From: CAYJPA01 sp964371945
GTDB taxonomy: Bacteria; Chloroflexota; Chloroflexia; Thermomicrobiales; UBA6265
Assembly: GCA_964371945.1 (NCBI GenBank)
Contig: CAYJPA010000059.1
Span: 1 to 37,654 of the forward strand
DNA: 37,654 nucleotides
Reading direction: 5' to 3'
Part shown: piece by piece, positions 1 through 7,822 of the stretch
Layout: each line of letters begins with the position of its first letter
Numbering within the stretch: position 1 is the stretch's first letter
The notes under the pieces: generated by a model
What the model saw: only the letters and a program-made list of their open reading frames with translations
Database searches by the model: none
What the model was told of the DNA's origin: nothing
Program-made: the position numbers and the translations under genes

Positions 1-41
1 CCACACGGCAGTATACACCAGGCCGGAGAAGCCCGGTCGGA

Positions 42-1238
42 TTAGTCCTCCAGGCTCAGGCCAAGAATAGACGAGAGGTCACGAAGGGTTTCCTGGGCTT
101 CCCCGACGGCATCGTCTTCGGGCGCTTCGAGAATTGCTTGCGATATCTCTCGCAGCGCTTCGATCGCGCTCGGTGTGTCCAGATCGTCATTCATCGCACT
201 TAGGAACCGCTCGCGAAAGAAAGAAACGTCGACTTCCTCTTCAATTCCCAGTGCCGGAAAATCGACCGCTTCCCGCAGATCCCTGGCGAGCTGGGCCCAA
301 TCCTCGATTTCTTCGTCGTCGTACTCCCATGAATCGCGATAATGGTGGGAGAACAGATAGAGCCGAAAGGCGTCAGCCGAATAGGAATTGAGCACATCCC
401 GCGCGAGCACCAAATTGCCAAGCGATTTGCTCATCTTCTCGCCCTGATATTCGACCATGCCGACGTGCATCCAGTACCGGACAAACGGTTCGACGCCGGT
501 CGCGAGCTCGGTTTGGGCGATTTCGCACTCGTGGTGCGGAAAGATCAGATCCGCTCCTCCACCATGGATGTCAACCGTATTTCCGAGATATTTCGTGGCC
601 ATCGCCGAGCATTCGATATGCCAGCCCGGCCTGCCCGGTCCCCACGGGGAATCCCACGTCGGCTCGCCGGGCGCCGCTGCCTGCCAGAGCAAGAAATCCA
701 ATGGGTCCTTCTTGTTGGGATCATTCGGGTTGTTGCCGCGTTCATTTGCGATCGGGAGCATCTCGTCAATCGAAAGGTGACTGAGCTTACCGAATTCTGG
801 ATCGGTCGCCACGCTAAAATAGACACTGTTGTTTGACACATACGCGTTGCCGGATGCGATCAGCGGTTCGATGATCCCGATCATCTCACGCGTGTGATCG
901 GTGGCGCGCAGATAGTGATCGAAATCGATCGTGTTGAGATCGCGCATATCCTGCAGATAGCGATCGGTCTCTCTTTTTCCGAGCTCATCCCACGTCGTAC
1001 CGAGCTCCTTGGCCTTTCTCAGCACGTCGTCATCGATATCGGTCACGTTCTGGACATACGTGACGTCAAAGTCGAGATACCGTAGGAATCGGACCAAAAT
1101 GTCAAAGGTCAAGAACGTGAAGGCATGACCGGCGTGAGTAGTGTCGTAGGGAGTAACGCCGCACACATAAACCCCGAGTTTGCCCGTCGGCGCCGTGACG
1201 AGCTCTTTGTTCGATGTCCGCGTATTGAAGAGGTGCAT
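42..1238 (-). CDS. cysS: Cysteinyl-tRNA synthetase-like / MshC-like cysteine ligase, short form
   Basis: Class I synthetase-fold enzyme that activates cysteine with ATP. The HIGH motif reads HAGH (residues 35-38) and KMSKS is at about 268-272. The likely zinc ligands are C26, C210, H235 and E239, the same set and spacing as in CysS. The protein is 398 aa and stops right after the segment ending LSSILGLSLED, so the roughly 60-residue C-terminal anticodon-binding domain of ordinary CysS (about 460 aa) is missing. Length and several blocks (CGVTPYDTTH, ERGNNPNDPNKKDPLD, PGEPTWDSPWGPGRPGWH) resemble MshC, the mycothiol cysteine ligase. The zinc-site Glu (HHECE) is, however, as in CysS; MshC lacks it. 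The ATG is preceded by AGGAG at a good distance. It could be the cell's cysteinyl-tRNA synthetase or a thiol-biosynthesis ligase; the sequence alone does not settle it. Confidence 0.8.
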   Translation of the reverse strand: MHLFNTRTSNKELVTAPTGKLGVYVCGVTPYDTTHAGHAFTFLTFDILVRFLRYLDFDVTYVQNVTDIDDDVLRKAKELGTTWDELGKRETDRYLQDMRDLNTIDFDHYLRATDHTREMIGIIEPLIASGNAYVSNNSVYFSVATDPEFGKLSHLSIDEMLPIANERGNNPNDPNKKDPLDFLLWQAAAPGEPTWDSPWGPGRPGWHIECSAMATKYLGNTVDIHGGGADLIFPHHECEIAQTELATGVEPFVRYWMHVGMVEYQGEKMSKSLGNLVLARDVLNSYSADAFRLYLFSHHYRDSWEYDDEEIEDWAQLARDLREAVDFPALGIEEEVDVSFFRERFLSAMNDDLDTPSAIEALREISQAILEAPEDDAVGEAQETLRDLSSILGLSLED

Positions 1239-1484
1239 TCCGCTCCTACCTTACGCCGCGAGGCCTGGCCGGACTTACCCGGCGGCGCAAATTGATTCAA
1301 TCCGACCTCCATAATACGCAGCGATTGCGTCTAGGGGGCCTCGGATCAGCCGGTTGTCAATGGATCGCAGCCTAGGACAGTATATCCGAGCGGGCCGGGA
1401 GCGAAACCCGATGGAGAACGCAAGTGCGGTCATTCTCTTGGATTCTCCCCGAATACGAATTCATGATTATCAAGGCCGGAATCG

Positions 1485-2207
1485 ATGGTAACGAATGCGT
1501 TTGGAATTGGCCACCGGATTGCGATGCTGTTTTCGCGCTTGTCTGGACTCGCGGCAATTGCCGCGGTCGCCGGCACGATACTGACCGGATGTAGCTCCCC
1601 AACGCTCGCGCCAACCCCCCAACCCACGGCGGTCAATCTGGCAACACCTGAAACGCAGTCCACGTCCTCGACGCCAACAACAAATTCGCCTACTGAACCC
1701 TGCGCCTCAGGCAATCTCCACGTCGGTGATTTGCCGGCAATCGATCTCGCCTGGCGTGAGGGCGTTGCGGCCGCCGCGGCCAAGTCGAAAGAGTGGCAAC
1801 AGGACGCCGAGCTGTCCAGCCTACGAGTCGCCTGTCAGCTTTTCGAGTCCGATTTTAGGTGGCAGGCGACGTTCTATTCACGAAACGCCCAGGCTTTTTT
1901 TTCGAGCGACACCGGGGAGCTCGTTCCGTCAGGCTTTGAGGATGAAGTGCCGCCTCTGAACGTATCGCAATTCTCATTCATTCTGCTCCACGATGCGCTG
2001 AATCTGTCTGGATTCAGCGACGATACAGTGATCAGCCCGTCCACGGGCGTTGAGATCAGATTGAACTCGACGACCTCAGCATTTGGTCCGCCCAGCGCGC
2101 CGGTCGGCGTCATCCTTTACCATGTGGCAATCGAACGATCGGGCGAGGTCAAAGACGTTTTTGTCGATGCCCGCGACGGCGCCGTTTACTGGTACACGAA
2201 CGAATGA
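1485..2207 (+). CDS. Putative lipoprotein, unknown function
   Basis: Not assigned to a named family. A hydrophobic stretch ends in a lipobox (ILTGC), followed by a Ser/Thr/Pro-rich linker, which fits a secreted, lipid-anchored protein whose folded domain sits outside the membrane. The C-terminal end (DVFVDARDGAVYWYTNE) resembles the closing strand of PepSY-like domains; this is a weak similarity. An ATG at 1524 would give a compact 23-residue signal peptide and may be the true start. The ATG at 1485 has only a weak AAGG upstream. The stop overlaps the otsB start (ATGA), so the two are co-transcribed. Confidence 0.7.
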   Translation: MVTNAFGIGHRIAMLFSRLSGLAAIAAVAGTILTGCSSPTLAPTPQPTAVNLATPETQSTSSTPTTNSPTEPCASGNLHVGDLPAIDLAWREGVAAAAAKSKEWQQDAELSSLRVACQLFESDFRWQATFYSRNAQAFFSSDTGELVPSGFEDEVPPLNVSQFSFILLHDALNLSGFSDDTVISPSTGVEIRLNSTTSAFGPPSAPVGVILYHVAIERSGEVKDVFVDARDGAVYWYTNE

Positions 2208-3055
2208 GCAGCCAAGTAGAACTTGCCGAAGCAATTGAATATGCTGCCGGGCGGTGCCTCGAGGTGCTCAGTGAGCGGCCCGCGGCGCTGTTGACCGATA
2301 TTGACGGCACGATCAGTTTAATCGCCCCAACCCCGGGGTCCGCCTTTGTTGAGCGGGCCGCGGTCGACGCACTGACCCGGCTCACCCGTACGTTGGACGT
2401 GGTCGGCACCGTTTCGGGTCGAGCCGCTGTTGACGCGGAGACGATGGTTGCGGTTCCCGGCATGATCTACATCGGAAATCACGGTTTTGAGCGTAGAGCA
2501 GCAGGCGTCACGGTTGTCAATCCGCGAGCGGCCGAGGCGATCGGCGCGATTTCGGATGTATTGGACAAGGTTCAACGCGAAGCAGAGCTGGCAAATCAGA
2601 CCGAGGGGATCATCTTCGAGAACAAGGGGGTGACTGGCTCAGTCCACTACCGGTTGGCAAGTGATCAAGAATCTGCTCGGACGTGGCTGATCAAGGCAAT
2701 TGGTGATGCAATCGAATCCCGCGGTCTGCGCATGAGCGAAGGCCGGCTTGTCATCGAGATCCGTCCCACCATTGCGATCAACAAAGGAACGGCAGTCAGG
2801 TCGATCGTTGAGGAGCACCAGATACGAGGCATGGTGTTCCTCGGCGATGACATCACCGACCTCGATGGATTCAGTGCAATTGTCGAGCTTCGTGCACATG
2901 GCGCGTTGCGCGGGTTAAACGTGGCGATTGTTTCCGCGGAATCACCACCGGAAGTAGCCGCCGCTGCCGATGTCGTCATTCCCGGCGTTGGGGCCTGCAT
3001 TCAACTTCTCGCGACGCTCGCCGGCTCGCTATTGCCCATCGGAGGCATAGATTGA
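2204..3055 (+). CDS. otsB: Trehalose-6-phosphate phosphatase
   Basis: HAD-superfamily phosphatase that removes phosphate from trehalose 6-phosphate in the cytoplasm. Motif I is LTDIDGT with the DxD nucleophile/acid pair. Motif II lies in VVGTVSGR, the family motif YIGNHGFE follows, the conserved lysine is in IRPTIAINKG, and motif IV is FLGDDITDLDGF. At 283 aa it has the usual length. It overlaps the lipoprotein gene by 4 bases and the next gene by 4 bases, so all three form one operon. No trehalose-6-phosphate synthase (otsA) is in the window. Confidence 0.92.
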   Translation: MSSQVELAEAIEYAAGRCLEVLSERPAALLTDIDGTISLIAPTPGSAFVERAAVDALTRLTRTLDVVGTVSGRAAVDAETMVAVPGMIYIGNHGFERRAAGVTVVNPRAAEAIGAISDVLDKVQREAELANQTEGIIFENKGVTGSVHYRLASDQESARTWLIKAIGDAIESRGLRMSEGRLVIEIRPTIAINKGTAVRSIVEEHQIRGMVFLGDDITDLDGFSAIVELRAHGALRGLNVAIVSAESPPEVAAAADVVIPGVGACIQLLATLAGSLLPIGGID

Positions 3056-3561
3056 ACAGCAGACGACGGCGGCTCTGTTCGCTTTCCACGCTAATGCTGG
3101 TGTCTCTGGGTGCGCTCTTCCCCGCTTGGAACGCGACGGCCGTTCCGGCGGTGCCCATCTGGCGACTCGAACGGCCATGGTCGACTGAAGTCGCCGTTGT
3201 CAAAATCGGAACCGAAACGATCTGGGCCGAGATTGCCGACACCGGTGCGCTCCGGCAGCGTGGATTAGGATTCCGCGATGGGCTTGACCCCGGCACGGGC
3301 ATGCTGTTCGTGTATGAGTCGCCGTCGGTACACACATTCTGGATGAAGGGAATGCGATTCTGTCTCGACATCATCTGGATCGAGCAGGGCGAGATCAAAG
3401 GAGCCGCGGAAAGCGTTTGTCCAGAGGTGGGTGCTGCGGACAGCGATCTGCAACGTTATCAGGCGCCGGAGCCCGTCTCATTTGTTCTGGAGATGCCGGC
3501 CGGGTGGATGATCGAACACGGGATCACGGCAGGCGAGCCCGTTTCGATCGAGCTCCCGTGA
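3052..3561 (+). CDS. DUF192 family protein, exported
   Basis: The N-terminus is a signal peptide (hydrophobic stretch, likely cleavage after the NATA region). The mature part is a DUF192 domain: the blocks RQRGLGFRDGL, GMLFVYE, HTFWMKGMRFCLDIIWI and the late APEPVSFVLEMPAGW-like stretch are characteristic. The biochemical role of DUF192 is unknown; it is a small extracytoplasmic domain common in bacteria and archaea. Translation begins at TTG, supported by GGAGG at 3041-3045, six bases upstream. The start overlaps the otsB stop, so it is the last gene of the operon. It ends one base before the converging translin gene. Confidence 0.88.
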   Translation: MNSRRRRLCSLSTLMLVSLGALFPAWNATAVPAVPIWRLERPWSTEVAVVKIGTETIWAEIADTGALRQRGLGFRDGLDPGTGMLFVYESPSVHTFWMKGMRFCLDIIWIEQGEIKGAAESVCPEVGAADSDLQRYQAPEPVSFVLEMPAGWMIEHGITAGEPVSIELP

Positions 3562-3562
3562 T

Positions 3563-4195
3563 TCATTTCGTCGAGTGCTCCGCGTCGCTCAACACTCGTT
3601 CGAGCCGTCTCTGATTGAGCGTCAGCGTGACATCACCCCTCGTGCGCTCGAGCACGGCTCGTAGTTGATCCGTCGTTCTCCGCAATCCGCCTGTGATCGC
3701 GTCAGGGAAGTCGACGGTGATCAGAATGCTGTAGATGTCGTCCATCGTGGCCAGGTAACGCTCGGCCAGCCTGAGATTCTCTCCCCGCAATGTATCGAGA
3801 ATCAGCCGGCGTAGCTCGCTGGCGGCCTCGGCCATGGCGTTTAGGTACGCGGCGTCTTCGATCCCGAGATCGGACGGCGACGGCCATTCCGAACCCTCGA
3901 CAATCGCCAATGTCAAACTGGCCTCCGCGAATTCCTTCATCGCGTCCTGGACGTAGCCCGCCCAGTAGATTGCGCCGAAGGGCTCGAGCAGCTCGCTTAG
4001 CGAGCGGAGCATGCCTCGCGCTACTGCGAGCTCCATCCGGGCATCGTCGAGCTCGCCGCGATGAATCGCCCGGACCGTGTTGGCACTCAGGCGAACAACC
4101 TGTCGCCCCTCATTGAGGGCGCGATCGCGAACCGCATTCAAGTGCTCGAATCGGCCGATGATCGCCGCGACCAAATCGGACGGAGAATTCTGCAT
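3563..4195 (-). CDS. Translin family protein
   Basis: All-helical, 210 aa, the usual size for translin-fold proteins. The C-terminal half has the family pattern YLNAMAEAASELRR, then LATMDDIYSILITVDFPDAITGGLRR, then a final helix (ERTRGDVTLTLNQRRLERVL). Eukaryotic translin binds RNA and single-stranded DNA and, with TRAX, acts in RNA processing, including tRNA leaders. Archaeal and bacterial homologues are poorly studied and often mis-labelled haloacid dehalogenase. A GGGGGA Shine-Dalgarno lies five bases before the ATG. It is transcribed away from the tRNA-Ala promoter on the other strand. Function in bacteria is unknown. Confidence 0.8.
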   Translation of the reverse strand: MQNSPSDLVAAIIGRFEHLNAVRDRALNEGRQVVRLSANTVRAIHRGELDDARMELAVARGMLRSLSELLEPFGAIYWAGYVQDAMKEFAEASLTLAIVEGSEWPSPSDLGIEDAAYLNAMAEAASELRRLILDTLRGENLRLAERYLATMDDIYSILITVDFPDAITGGLRRTTDQLRAVLERTRGDVTLTLNQRRLERVLSDAEHSTK

Positions 4196-4260
4196 CGCGT
4201 CCCCCAGTAGCCTGCCGTTCGCGATTGACGTTGTGCTTCGCTACCATAGCTGAGGTTGGT

Positions 4261-4289
4261 TTGACACGCCTAGTGGCGAACCGTAGAAT
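4261..4289 (+). promoter_or_regulatory. Sigma-70 type promoter of tRNA-Ala
   Basis: A perfect TTGACA (4261-4266) is followed, after exactly 17 bases, by TAGAAT (4284-4289). Transcription should start near 4296, about 40 bases before the mature tRNA end. Confidence 0.8.
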
Positions 4290-4336
4290 TCGGTAGCGCT
4301 GATCGGACGCGTCGGTTGGCAGCGCGCACATAACTT

Positions 4337-4412
4337 GGGGCTGTAGCTCAGTTGGGAGAGCGCTACACTGGCAGTGTCGAGGTCAGGGGTTCGAGTCCCC
4401 TCAGCTCCACCA
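4337..4412 (+). tRNA. tRNA-Ala (anticodon GGC)
   Basis: A 76-nt cloverleaf can be drawn by eye. The 7-bp acceptor stem pairs GGGGCTG with CAGCTCC with one G-U pair. The D arm is GCTC/GAGC. The anticodon loop CTGGCAG gives GGC, which reads GCC and GCU alanine codons. The T arm is AGGGG/CCCCT around TTCGAGT, and CCA is encoded at the end. The anticodon stem has one mismatch in its second pair. The gene lies between a strong promoter and a hairpin that precedes leuS. Confidence 0.96.
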
Positions 4413-4442
4413 AGTACCCGGTAACCGCTAGTGTCGCCGATC

Positions 4443-4480
4443 AGCCTTTCGTCCTTGTGGGACGGAAGGCTGTTTGTTTA
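4443..4480 (+). terminator. Hairpin terminator between tRNA-Ala and leuS
   Basis: AGCCTTTCGTCC (4443-4454) pairs with GGACGGAAGGCT (4460-4471) with a single G-T pair. It is followed by a short T-rich run (GTTTGTTTA). It should end the tRNA transcript. Because leuS starts only about 30 bases later, it could also act as a leaky terminator that sets read-through into leuS. Confidence 0.7.
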
Positions 4481-4512
4481 TGTCCGTCCAGAACCGGCGG
4501 AGAGGACCCATC

Positions 4513-7011
4513 ATGGTAAGCGAAACGCAGGAACGGTCAACCCCTGCTCGATCCGAGCGGTATGACGCCACCGCAATCGAGACCAAGTGGCGCGAGCGCT
4601 GGGAAGCCGACCAGCTGTATCGCACCCCCGATGATTCCGACCGTCCGAAGTGGTATTCGCTCACGATGTATCCCTATCCGTCCGGCGTGCTTCATGTCGG
4701 CCACTGGTACGCGTTCGCCGTACCCGATGTCTTCGCCCGTTACAAGCGAATGAACGGCTACAACGTGCTCTTCCCGATGGGATTCGATGCGTTCGGCCTC
4801 CCGGCCGAGAATGCGGCGATCCGCAACAATGTTCATCCGGCTCCTTGGACCTTCGAGAACATCGAATCCATGCGTGGGCAGTATGCGCAAATGGGCGCGA
4901 TGATCGACTGGTCTCGCGAAGTCATTACCTGCAATCCCGATTACTACCGTTGGAATCAGTGGATCTTTTTGCAGATGTTGGAGCGCGGCCTGGCCTATCG
5001 TGCCGCTGGAGCCGTTTGGTGGTGCCCCAACTGCCAGACCGTACTCGCGAACGAACAGGTGCTCGAAGGCAATGTCTGCGAACGATGCGGCACAACGGTC
5101 TACAAGCGCGACCTCGAGCAGTGGTATTTCAGAATCTCGAGCTATGTCGAGGAGCTGCTCGACGGTCTGAACAAGGTTGACTGGCCCGAGCGGGTCAAAA
5201 CCATGCAACGCAACTGGATCGGGCGGTCCGAAGGCGCTCGGCTGGTCTTTAAACTGGAGACCGGCGACGAGCTCGAAGTCTTCACCACCCGGCCCGACAC
5301 CGTGTGGGGTGCGACCTTCATGGTCCTGGCGCCAGAGCATCCCCTGGTCGCCAAGATAACGGTCGAGGAAAAGCGCGCGGAGGTCGACGCCTACACACTA
5401 AAGGCCCGAAGCGAAACCGAGATTGAGCGCATGTCGACCGATGTCGACCGTCCGAAAACCGGCGTCTTCACTGGAGCGTACGCGATCAATCCGGTCACCG
5501 ACGAACGGATTCCGGTCTGGATTGCGGATTACGTGCTGATGGGATACGGCACCGGCGCGATCATGGCCGTGCCGTCGGGCGACGAGCGCGACTTTCAGTT
5601 CGCGCGAGCATTCGATTTACCGATTCGTGTCGTCGTTCAACCCGAGGGCGAGCCCGATCTCGATCACGAGACGATGACCGGGGCCTACACCGGGGATGGT
5701 GTGCTGGTCAATTCCGGACCCTTCAACGGCCGAACGGTTCCCGAGTCGGTGCCCGAGATCATCGCGTGGCTGAACGAGCAGGGTCGAGGAAAGGCCGAGA
5801 TCAACTATCGCCTGCGCGACTGGCTGATTTCACGACAGCGCTACTGGGGCACCCCGATACCGGTTGTCTACTGCGATTCCGATGGCATGGTGCCGGTTCC
5901 GGCCAGTGATCTGCCAGTGATCCTGCCAATGGATGCCGAGTTCAAACCAACTGGACAGAGCCCGTTGGGATCCCACAAGGACTTTCTGCGAACCACTTGC
6001 CCGAGGTGCGGTGGCCCGGCACGCCGGGAAACCGACACAATGGATACCTTCGTCGACTCGTCCTGGTACTGGTATCGATACACCGATCCACAAAATGCTG
6101 AGAAACCATTCGACCCCGCAAAGGCGGCGAAATGGACGCCGGTGGATCTCTACTGTGGTGGTATCGAGCATGCCATTCTCCACCTGCTCTACGGACGATT
6201 TTTCACCAAGGTGCTGCGGGACATCGGTCTGGTCGATCACGACGAGCCCTTCACGCGCCTCCGGAATCAGGGCATGATCCTGGCCGAAACCGGTAACAAG
6301 ATGAGCAAAAGCCGGGGTAAACAGGTCTCGCCGGATGAGCTGGTCGGGCAATACGGCGCGGATTCGCTCCGGCTGCATCTGATGTTCCTTGGCCCGTGGG
6401 ATCAAGGCGGACCGTGGAACACCCGCGGTATTACCGGCATGGAGCGCTTTATCAGGCGTGCCTACAGCATCGTGACCGAAACCGCCGGAAATTCCACCGA
6501 CGGCGAATCAAGCGATGCTGATCGCCAGGCTGTACAGCGATTGACCCACCGAACGGTCAAGCGCGTGACCAAGGATTTGGACGACTTTCAGTTCAACACC
6601 ATGGTTTCGGCGTTGATGGAGCTCACGAACGAACTGCTGCCATTGAAGGACCAGCCGGTCGCGCGAACGCGGGAGTGGCGCGAAGCGATCGAAAAGCTCG
6701 TCCTGATGATGGCGCCAAGCACCCCGTATGTGGCTGAGGAGCTCTGGGAACGGCTCGGTAATGAATACTCAGTCCATCTTCAATCATGGCCTGAATTCGA
6801 CGACGAGCTGACCAGAGACAAAACGGTCGACCTCGTCGTGCAGGTCAACGGCAAAGTCCGCGACCGGATGACGGTCGATCCCACGATCGAAGAGGCGGAG
6901 GCGTTGACAAGAGCACTGGCTTTGCCTCGAGTACAGGAGCTCATCGACGGCAAGTCGCCCGCCAAAGTGATCTTCGTCCCCGGCCGCCTGTTGAACATTG
7001 TCGTGCGCTAG
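4513..7011 (+). CDS. leuS: Leucyl-tRNA synthetase
   Basis: Charges tRNA-Leu with leucine in the cytoplasm. The bacterial-type signatures are all present: YPYPSGVLHVGHW (HIGH motif) near the N-terminus, a zinc knuckle CPNC...CERC, the CP1 editing domain with TTRPDTVWGATF, FVDSSWYW, and NKMSKSRGKQV (KMSKS) in the last third. The DALR-like anticodon-binding domain and a C-terminal domain with VQVNGKVRDR follow. The 832-aa length is normal. The ATG at 4513 is chosen because GGAGAGG (4499-4505) lies seven bases upstream. An ATG at 4480 in the same frame falls on the terminator tail and is less likely. No separate promoter or T-box leader was seen, so it may depend on the tRNA promoter. Confidence 0.98.
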   Translation: MVSETQERSTPARSERYDATAIETKWRERWEADQLYRTPDDSDRPKWYSLTMYPYPSGVLHVGHWYAFAVPDVFARYKRMNGYNVLFPMGFDAFGLPAENAAIRNNVHPAPWTFENIESMRGQYAQMGAMIDWSREVITCNPDYYRWNQWIFLQMLERGLAYRAAGAVWWCPNCQTVLANEQVLEGNVCERCGTTVYKRDLEQWYFRISSYVEELLDGLNKVDWPERVKTMQRNWIGRSEGARLVFKLETGDELEVFTTRPDTVWGATFMVLAPEHPLVAKITVEEKRAEVDAYTLKARSETEIERMSTDVDRPKTGVFTGAYAINPVTDERIPVWIADYVLMGYGTGAIMAVPSGDERDFQFARAFDLPIRVVVQPEGEPDLDHETMTGAYTGDGVLVNSGPFNGRTVPESVPEIIAWLNEQGRGKAEINYRLRDWLISRQRYWGTPIPVVYCDSDGMVPVPASDLPVILPMDAEFKPTGQSPLGSHKDFLRTTCPRCGGPARRETDTMDTFVDSSWYWYRYTDPQNAEKPFDPAKAAKWTPVDLYCGGIEHAILHLLYGRFFTKVLRDIGLVDHDEPFTRLRNQGMILAETGNKMSKSRGKQVSPDELVGQYGADSLRLHLMFLGPWDQGGPWNTRGITGMERFIRRAYSIVTETAGNSTDGESSDADRQAVQRLTHRTVKRVTKDLDDFQFNTMVSALMELTNELLPLKDQPVARTREWREAIEKLVLMMAPSTPYVAEELWERLGNEYSVHLQSWPEFDDELTRDKTVDLVVQVNGKVRDRMTVDPTIEEAEALTRALALPRVQELIDGKSPAKVIFVPGRLLNIVVR

Positions 7012-7044
7012 CTAAAGTCAATTCCTGTACGGCATTGAGTGCTC

Positions 7045-7080
7045 AAAAAAACACCGCAGGATCAATCCGGCGGCGTTTTT
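7045..7080. terminator. Terminator after leuS, probably bidirectional
   Basis: A run of A, an imperfect GC-rich stem (CACCGCAGG with CCGGCGGCG around ATCAAT) and a run of T. It lies between leuS and the converging antitoxin gene, so it can serve both strands. Confidence 0.7.
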
Positions 7081-7097
7081 GAATTCAGTTGGCAGCA

Positions 7098-7430
7098 TTA
7101 TCCGGTTTTCTGAAGATCACGATCCAAATTGTCTTCTTGCTGAAGTCGTTCGATGATCCAGGTCCGAACCAAAGTTGACGCATCGACTTCCTCAATCTGA
7201 GAGCGTTTTTCGAGCGCAGCATGTTCTTCCGGACTAAGGTCGACCGTCAGTCGAGAAATCAGTTCACTGCTTACTTTGACATCGACGGGAACGAACTCGA
7301 TTCCGTAGAATTCGGTCAGATCGTGTGTATCCCAGAATTCCGCCTCTTCTTCGATATCCTGAAATGCTGGAATGCGCCCGTAGGCCTCTGTGGGATACCC
7401 AAAGTCAATCGTTGGCTTAAGTTTGGTCAT
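7098..7430 (-). CDS. Antitoxin of a BrnT/BrnA-like toxin-antitoxin pair (CopG-type)
   Basis: 110 aa. The acidic middle (DIEEEAEFWDTHDLTEFYG) and the C-terminal ribbon-helix-helix-like part (SRLTVDLSPEEHAALEKRSQ...STLVRTWIIERLQQ) fit the CopG antitoxin family that partners BrnT toxins. It should bind and neutralise the toxin and repress the operon. Its start overlaps the toxin stop by 4 bases (ATGA), the toxin-first order usual for BrnT/BrnA. A pairing with a different RelE-like toxin subfamily cannot be excluded. Confidence 0.8.
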   Translation of the reverse strand: MTKLKPTIDFGYPTEAYGRIPAFQDIEEEAEFWDTHDLTEFYGIEFVPVDVKVSSELISRLTVDLSPEEHAALEKRSQIEEVDASTLVRTWIIERLQQEDNLDRDLQKTG

Positions 7431-7717
7431 CGTTCAACCTCCTGCTCGTGAATTCGTTGTTCCTTTCGACTGGCTGGTCGAGCAGAAAAGACATAGAACA
7501 CGCCCTTGTCAATGGGATGTTCTCCGATGATGACTGTTAGTATACGTCCAGCCGTTGTTCGACCCGTGGCAATAAACCTTTCCTTGTAACTTTTGCGAAA
7601 AACCGGCCTCGATGCAACGACTTCATGCACCTCGTGTTCGCGTACCGAGTGTTTCGATACGTGCTCACGGTTCCAGTCATCCCAGCTTAACTTCACGATC
7701 TTCAGGTCCGCTTCCAT
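7427..7717 (-). CDS. BrnT-like toxin (RelE-fold ribonuclease family)
   Basis: 96 aa. The pattern WDDWNREHVSKHSVREHEVHEVV near the start and VFSARPASRKEQRIHEQE near the end is the BrnT layout. BrnT toxins are RelE-fold ribonucleases that block translation. It is the first gene of the pair. No convincing Shine-Dalgarno precedes the ATG. A possible promoter on the minus strand (GTGACA, 18 bases, TAACAT) would start transcription almost at the ATG, so the message may be close to leaderless. Confidence 0.8.
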   Translation of the reverse strand: MEADLKIVKLSWDDWNREHVSKHSVREHEVHEVVASRPVFRKSYKERFIATGRTTAGRILTVIIGEHPIDKGVFYVFSARPASRKEQRIHEQEVER

Positions 7718-7749
7718 CCCAATGATGTTAGCATTGCATGCCTGAAGTT

Positions 7750-7779
7750 GTCACACAGCTACGTCACAGGACGGTCACA
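7750..7779. promoter_or_regulatory. Three GTCACA direct repeats upstream of the toxin gene
   Basis: GTCACA occurs at 7750-7755, 7763-7768 and 7774-7779, with spacings of 13 and 11 bases. On the minus strand the first copy overlaps the likely -35 (GTGACA) of the toxin promoter. This fits operator half-sites for autoregulation by the ribbon-helix-helix antitoxin; that role is an inference from position. Confidence 0.45.
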
Positions 7780-7822
7780 ACCGATACTTCAAACAACTGC
7801 ATAGTGCACCAACCATTGACTC

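Noticed and set aside
1..41. TATACT-like -10 element downstream of the cysteine ligase gene
   Set aside because: No acceptable -35 at the right spacing, and the window ends there.
4537..5340. 267-aa open frame opposite leuS
   Set aside because: Antisense to the well-defined LeuS catalytic and zinc region; no family features.
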